A stretch of 64,000 nt of DNA from Desulfocicer sp963675955 (lineage in GTDB: Bacteria > Desulfobacterota > Desulfobacteria > Desulfobacterales > Desulfobacteraceae): assembly GCA_963675955.2 (NCBI GenBank), contig CAXXVR010000009.1:1116001-1180000 (forward strand), in the 5' to 3' direction. The stretch's first letter is position 1. Each line of letters opens with the position of its first letter. The notes under the pieces were generated by a model that worked only from the letters and a program-made list of their open reading frames with translations, was not told the origin of the DNA and did no database searches. The position numbers and the translations under genes are program-made. Of the stretch, positions 57,700 through 64,000 are shown in pieces.

Positions 57700-60600
57700 A
57701 TGGGTAATAGCTGTTGTTGTGGCAAACCTAATAAAGCCAATCTCAACAAATAGAAATCTTTAAATAAAATACATTAAATAACTTCAGAAAATTCTGAATA
57801 TAAAGTTTAGATAACGTAGTAATAAAAGCTCTCAACAGAATAAGATAACAATATGAAAGAAATATTTATTCATAATAAGAATTAAGACAAGTAGGAATGT
57901 TAAACTTTTAAATTATTAATTAGTAACTATAAAAATAGTTTTAACACATTAGTAATAACAGAAAGTAAATTCAATAAGCAATTTTTCAAAAAAAAGCTAA
58001 AGTTTTTTCAATTTTACCGAAAATGAAACAAGCAAACATACAATAGTAATTATTTTCTGACTGTTATTGTTAACAAAAAGGATTTTAATTCACAAATGTT
58101 CAAAGGCCCAAATTAAAGAATTAATAATGAAAAAAGCGAGAATGACGATACATCTTTATTGAAATTAACACAATAATTAACTAAATAAAAGTAACAAACA
58201 ACTGGTACCTTTTATTATAATATTTTTCTGAATATAATAAAGATTTTTAAAATAAAATTCAGGAAATCCAAAATAATTAGGAATTTTCGGCACTGCCTTA
58301 CCCATCTTTTTCTATTCAATAAAATTACTAATTATTAGAAAAGAACCAAAAAACTTAAAATCGAGAAGAAAAGAAAATCAATATTGTTAAGCACTAGACA
58401 AAATCGTACTAAATCCCTAATTAATAATAATAATAATCATCACAATAAGAATAATAATAACAGGAAGACCGAAATAAACAAAGCAATTAAAATGATTCAA
58501 ATCATGATGAAAAATGAAGCTTGCCTCATTTTTCTTAAAATGGAAAACAGTCATCAATGAAATTTGATTTAGGATCATTAGATCACAATAGCATTATATT
58601 AAACAACCAAAAAGTAAATGAGGAAATGAAATCTGATCACCGGATAGTCAGTGTGATATCGTTAGAAGAAAGTGTTTGGAATAATAATAAAATTAACTAA
58701 TTGAGTAATAGTTAATTAGTATTGGGTAAAAAATAATTTGGATAGTTGGAAGTAAATAAAAATGCGCAAAATATTCTTGCAAAACGATAGTCGTAGATTG
58801 AGATAAGTGAATAATTTGAAAAAAATAATGAAGGAAAAGAAATTTAAGGATCATTCCCAGGCTTTATGAATAAAATTGAAGCAGAATAGATGAATAGAAT
58901 TCTTGATAAATCATTTCTAGACGTTAATTTTAATTTATAAGAGATAATAATTGTTTTTAGGAGAGTTATATGAAAGAAAAACTAAAAATCTTTTGAGAAA
59001 AGCGTTGCACTATCAATCACCATAATTTCCCTGCTTGGAATGATGAAATTCATTCAAAATAAGAATTTTATTTGCAAGAAGAATAATTTATAGATAATAG
59101 TTTTAATATGTAACAAAATTTATTGATCTCAAAAAAGTAATTATCCCTTGTGAAAATTAGTGAAATACCAAATATTTAAATAGTCGAAAATAATAAATAT
59201 GATTGTTACAATGTAGCTTAAGGAAAAGCTAATACATGTGCCGTTGTATGTGCATTAATAAATATTTCAAATTATGCATTGCAGTATTAATTAAATTTGA
59301 TGAAGGAATTAATTTACCCTTAAAATTAACATAATGTGCCTTTTGTTAATCAATGTGGAAAATATGGTGTGAAATTAACTATTAATGGGACAAAGCGTTA
59401 TGTTGAACTTGATGACTAATTGCCAATTTATGAAAAGAAATAACGGCTTTATGGTGCATAATCTCTCTCTCGCACTGAAGCATGAATGTGTCTTATTGAA
59501 AAAGCGCTTATAAAGCTTTATGGCGATAGTTATCTTCAGCTTTCTTCAAATCCAGCGATTGAAAGCTACCATTTATGTGGTTGGATACCCGAATGCGTAT
59601 AATTTGCAGAAATTCCTAATAAAAGTAATTTATGGGGAAGACTGTTGTAGAATAATGAGGAGGGGAATATTTTAATTTCCTTAGGAACAGATCAAGGGAA
59701 TGAAGGGATTGTAGAGGGACATGCCTATGCAGTGTTAGAAATAAAGGAAATTGAGGAATTTTAATTGGTTAAATGCAAGAATTCATGGGCTAAGTAATCA
59801 CCAGCTGGAATCATCTTTGATCTTGAACTTTTGCCTAAAGAATATTAAGTTTTTATTCTGAATAAAGAAACTTTTTTTTATAGAATGAAATTACGAGTAG
59901 TAGTGAAGATATTCAAAGAGGAATTTTTTGGATTGAATGACAATAAATAATAACTAATTTTAGTTGTATTTTTCTAAATTGGAATCCTGCAATTTATCCT
60001 TACAGAAAAATTATAAACTCATCATGACTTAAGGGAATCTATGATTCAAAATGTTGAAATGAGCAATATTCTGTCGAATTCTGCCCTTAATTTTTATTTA
60101 AAATCCCTCCCCATGACGATGACTTTGAAGTTGCTTTTACTTTTTAACTATTTATTTTCAAGGTTAGAATTTTTTTAGATCGACATATAGCAATGACAAA
60201 TAATTTATAATTTAAAAATAATGCTGGATTTAAACTATTTTCCTATGAAGGGGAACGTATTATATACCCTAATGAACCGATTCGCACCTATCCTTATTCC
60301 TCTCGAGAATTGCTTTCAGATGTCTTTATTTTTGAAGCTTCTGACTCAGATGAGCATTATGTTTTAGTGATTTTAAAATCAAATATTAAAGGTACAGATT
60401 AGATAAACGTTGAAGACGAAACATATTTTACATTAAGTATTTTATCATTTATTGATATTGAAATTATTGAAATGCCTTATCGGATCGTGCATCAGGAAGA
60501 AGAAATTACAGGAACTTTAAAGTAATAGGATTTTGGAGGAGGGATAACATGTGATAACTTTATATCTAACCCTTAATTTATCTTAACTTTGTCCAGATAA

Positions 60601-61868
60601 TTTGATGTACAATTTTAGTTTGATGCATCTTTATCTAATCACAAATGCATGCTAATGTGTCTGAAACCTCCAATAGATTGCAATACAATTGAGTTATCAC
60701 AATTTTCATACAATGTAATAATGGAAAGTCTGAACCCTGGTTTTTTTTTCGATGGATTCTCTCATTTAGAAGTTTCATTATAGTAAGGATAATATCTGAT
60801 TGTAGTAGCTAATGAACCAGAAGAAAATAAATAAAAAACAAAGGAAGGAAAATTTAGATTTATTGTAAGGACAATGGAAAATGAATTAAGTGAGAAACCA
60901 AAAATAAGTTCGAAAATATAAAAGAAAGATCAATTTTTTATTGAGAGGGTGGTTAAAAAGAAATACAATTTTGAAAAGCAACTTTTTGGTGAATGAAATA
61001 AAAAGAATTCAAAGGGTACTTACCGAATGAACACTGATAGCTATTAAGCATTTTTGAAAAACCCTGGATTTATAATTTATACTTCTGAAGATACATTATT
61101 TTCCTGTCATCTACATTCTATAAATAAATAGTCTAATCAAACACCTGATTCTTTATCCATTTGCATTTACGAAATCACAGAAAACTTTAAATTTAATTGT
61201 ATTTTGGATGATGACAATTATGCTCCAATCGCATGGGGATGCTATAGTAATGATATTGTATTAAAAGAAAATAAATATGGGTATTTGCTGCTATGTTTGA
61301 ATTTTGAAAAAGGTGCTCTAGGAAAATTTGAATTAATTTTATAAAGTGATAAAGATTTTAAGGAAGTGTAAAATAACATTTAATTGACAAAAAAATAATA
61401 TGGATGCTAGTTAAAAGGCTTTTGGAATAAAGCTAATGCAGGTGGGTGTATTACAGAAAAAACATTTTTAAACAACCCAAAGTATTTTAATTTTATTTAT
61501 AACAAAATAGGTTTGAAATATCAACGAATGGCACTTGTGAAGCCATTATTGAGATCTATTCCTCCGATCCTTATCCTTTAGGCCTTTACTTGATTAAATC
61601 AAATGAAAAAAACTCTAAACTTACTGAAAAGGAAATTAAATCCTTTGAATCAAGCTCAACCTTTTTGATTGAATTAGCTTGCTTAAAAGTATAATTGTAA
61701 AATGATTAAAAATATGTTTTGATTCCCTGTACATATAGGCCTGGATAAGTTAATTTTATTTTTATAAGAGTTAGTAGATTGGGAAATATTTAATAGAAAT
61801 CAATTCATCTGAACCAATTTTTGTTAATGAAATTCGAGAACCAAATGTTTGAAATCATTTATAATTGA
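57700..61868 (+). CDS. Calpain-7-like cysteine protease
   Basis: Starts MGNSCCCGKPNK (ATG 57700), a potential N-myristoylation/palmitoylation signal, then a long low-complexity, Asn/Gln/Lys-rich region. The calpain protease core begins near 59030: the catalytic Cys is probably in KANTCAVVCAL, a site unlike the usual GDCW; then YGVKLTING, TEA-TGA-MCLIEKALIKLYG, catalytic His in EGHAYAVLEI and Asn in KCKNSWAK. The segment GIFWIE-TGA-QQI...LNWNPAIYPYRK...NSS-TGA-LKG matches calpain-7. Three C2-like/domain-III modules follow, each with a 'G...NP.F/Y' signature (GGGITCDNFISNPQF, SYQAFLKNPGF, NAGGCITEKTFLNNPKY). TGAs at 59483, 59938, 60025 and 60994 sit at conserved Trp. Stop TGA 61866-61868. The N-terminal exon structure is not resolved. 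Confidence 0.85.
59938..59940 (+). other. In-frame TGA at the second Trp of the calpain-7 FWxxW motif
   Basis: GIFWIE-TGA-QQI aligns with calpain-7 GLFWIS-W-DDL; the preceding Trp is TGG. Flanking sequence is conserved on both sides. Confidence 0.85.
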
Positions 61869-62030
61869 ACTATTTTTATTATTATTATTTTTTTTTTATT
61901 GATAAAGTTTAAATTTAATAAAATATATTTATTTTATTATTTTCTAAAATATTACTTTCTATATACATATATTAATTGTAAAAAGAGTAATAAATAATTA
62001 ATAATAATAATTAATTAAGTAGAGTAAAAA

Positions 62031-64000
62031 ATGTAAAATTTAGGACTCCCAAAAATAAAAAAATCAATTTTCCATAAAAAAACATTGTCTATAGTAAGCA
62101 ATCAAAGAAAGAGCTCAATTACCTTACCCTTTCTTGTATAAAATAGTTTCTAAAGTCTTAGTGATATTAAAACGCCATCTTATTAATTTTCTTCTGATTC
62201 CAAAGCAACTGAAAGTGAATTAAAACAGTATGAAAGGAAATTTGATATAATAAATAAAATTGAAAGTAGTGCGTTAAAGACAACACCAAATTTTTCTTAA
62301 GATCCTTGATGCTAAGAATTATTTGAATAAGCATAAAATTTAATTTAGAAACAAAAAGATGAAAAAGAAGAAATTCCAAGTAAAATTATAGATTGATATT
62401 TTATAAATTTTTTATAGTTTTGTAAATGAATTGTTTAAAGCCTATTCTAATATAAAAAAATAATTTTTTGTATTACAGAATTAAACCTATTAGATCTTCT
62501 GCAATTATAATATAAATTTCAGATGAAGAAGGTGATTATGAAATTTTTATGTCTTCAAAATATAAAGTAATAAACACTTATTAATAACACTTTGATAAGG
62601 CAAATAGAAAAAGGTACGATCGTTATTTTAAAAATGAAGTTAAAATTACAATTGAATATTCAAATTTAGAATAATAAAAAATTAATTGGTATTATCTCAG
62701 TTTTTTTGGAATAACATTTTGCAAAATGAAATTATTTGTAACGTTATAATAAAGTTCAATTTTTTTGGTTTTAATTATTCATTGGATAAAAAGTGAATTC
62801 TTTAAGTAAATTTAAAAAACAATATCATTTAAATAAATCATCCTTAAATAAAAATTTATTCGCTGTCTAAAAGCTAAATGAAAAAACACTAAATGAAGAA
62901 ATTGGTTTAATTTTTTTAATTAATTGGCTATCATTTTAGGAAAGATCTAATAAAAAAAGAGTTAAAAATCAAAGTTAAATAGTTAAAATATTATTTAAAA
63001 CAATATAACTTCCTTGTATAATTATTAAAGCTTATATATTTTAAAGATCCAATAATTGCATCAATTTTTCAGTTTAATAAAATAGTGGATAAACTTAAAA
63101 TCGAAAAGCTTTAATTAATATGAATAAGTGTTATAATTCATACTGTTAAGTTATATTATTGACTGAAATTTTATTTTAACGTAGTCATATCTACTAGAAG
63201 CAAAATTAGCAGAAAATTAATTACGAAAATAGCAAAATGATAATAATTCTCATTAGACTTAATTGTTTAAATTAATAAGAAAATAATTCAAAAATGAAGA
63301 AATATTAAAAAAAGAAGAAAAATTATAAAAGATTTGGTAACAAATAAATTGGAAAATTTATCTAACGTCAATATTATTTTATCACGAGATGCATTCCCAC
63401 CTGATTGTAAGACTTTGTATATTATTAAGTAAATAAAAAAGAAATGGAAAACTTTATAGTTAATGTAATTTAAATAAAATCGCTATGCAGTCAAAATTTA
63501 ATAATTATGCAAAAGTTATTGAAATGCACAGAGTTCTAATTATTTTAAGTTTTCTAAAATAAGAGATACAAAATTGTAATTTTGTGAATATAATCAAATT
63601 TATTATTTAGGTCATTATAGTTCTTTGCTTAAAAAATAGTTAAAAATAGAAAGAAAAAAGCTAAAAATATTTGCATTTCTCTTCTAAAAAAGTCTAAGCC
63701 GAAATTAAAATTATTTTAATAATTTCTTATTTATGAAAGCAAAAGTAAAAATTTAATTAAGCTCATAAAAGTTTATAGTAATTAAAATTTAAAGAATATG
63801 AAAAAAAAAATATTAGTTATACCGAGAATAACTTGATTAGATTTTGGAATAATTAGAATAGCATATAAGCAAAAATGTGAAAGAAGAATCAATAAAATTA
63901 ATAATTAGTTCTGTCCCTTTGTATTTTACTTTTAATTTATTGATTGAAATTTAGAAATATAAAAGAAATGCTTCCTAAAAATCATTTAACAAAATCTTAT
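62031..64000 (+). CDS. Unknown Lys/Gln-rich protein, 3' end outside the window
   Basis: Not recognised. Starts MQNLGLPKIKKSIFHKK at 62031. A Ser/Lys-rich N-terminus is followed, after a frame change implying an intron near 62400, by ISDEEGDYEIFMSSKYKV and YDRYFKNEVKITIEYS. Further exons are rich in Lys/Gln with helical stretches (KYLEQ-like coiled coil; SLLKKQLKIERKKLKIF near 63620) and coding character continues to the last base. In-frame TGAs (DP-TGA-CQELF, IID-TGA-YFI) are read as Trp. It may be two genes; exon borders are provisional. Confidence 0.4.

Noticed and set aside
37643..61000. In-frame TGA as selenocysteine
   Set aside because: The aligned family columns are Trp, not Cys, in TOR, calpain, SET and importin, and no SECIS-like hairpin stood out downstream.
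1..64000. Window full of pseudogenes with stop codons under the standard code
   Set aside because: TAA/TAG fall where Gln is acceptable and flanking conservation is intact in many unrelated genes; reassignment explains all of them.
1..64000. tRNA genes, CRISPR arrays, transposons or telomeric repeats
   Set aside because: No convincing B-box with cloverleaf, no regularly spaced direct repeats, no transposase motif and no telomere-like tandem G-rich or C-rich repeat was seen by eye.

Overview
The window is a gene-dense, very A+T-rich stretch of ciliate macronuclear-type DNA. Under the standard code nearly every frame is broken. Reading TAA and TAG as glutamine restores long proteins that are recognisable from end to end: eIF5A, an ACSS3-like acyl-CoA synthetase, TOR kinase, the largest subunit of RNA polymerase I, importin alpha, a YIPF6-like protein, a SETD-type methyltransferase and a calpain-7-like protease. 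Introns are short, mostly about 30-60 nt, and several have to be removed to rebuild conserved motifs.

The main discovery is that TGA has two meanings here. It ends the genes whose ends I could resolve, for example TOR after its C-terminal GWCPFW and eIF5A after ITVTEK. It also lies in frame inside the same and neighbouring genes exactly where the protein families have a conserved tryptophan: four well-aligned sites in TOR, four in the calpain, one in the SET methyltransferase and one in importin alpha. TAA/TAG = Gln with TGA = Trp or stop is the code reported for karyorelict ciliates (NCBI table 27, e.g. Loxodes). The heterotrich Condylostoma (table 28) is close, but it also stops at TAA/TAG, which I did not need for any well-resolved gene. 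A karyorelict or similar ciliate is therefore my inference. A second peculiarity is that at least three exon junctions inside conserved motifs require GC-AG introns.

Layout. 1-5300 (+): end of a CSC1/OSCA-like channel, an unknown protein with a CxCSKCGD motif, an amino-acid transporter and eIF5A. 5369-14724 (-): a long coiled-coil protein, a multi-pass protein with a large C-terminal region and a small multi-pass protein. 14732-16959 (+): the ACSS3-like synthetase. 17128-23595 (-): a coiled-coil protein, a secreted protein, a polycystin-like channel and a soluble protein that may be fused to the channel. 24530-30122 (+): a large IQ-MORN protein. 30157-34184 (-): a second CxCSKCGD protein, a CDK-like kinase and a 3-ketoacyl-CoA-reductase-like SDR. 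34495-41464 (+) TOR and 41531-47107 (-) RPA1 lie tail to tail, 66 nt apart. 47334-50268 (-): three small unknown proteins. 50569-56753: importin alpha (+), YIPF6-like (-), a small unknown (+), SET methyltransferase (-) and a coiled-coil protein (-). 57700-61868 (+): calpain-7-like protease. 62031 to the end (+): a partial unknown protein.

Intergenic distances are short, often under 100 nt between convergent genes. I saw no tRNA, rRNA, CRISPR array, transposon or telomeric repeat. All genes were translated by eye, so exon boundaries in unrecognised proteins are provisional. Because no codon is an unconditional stop, an open frame alone is weak evidence in this genome.
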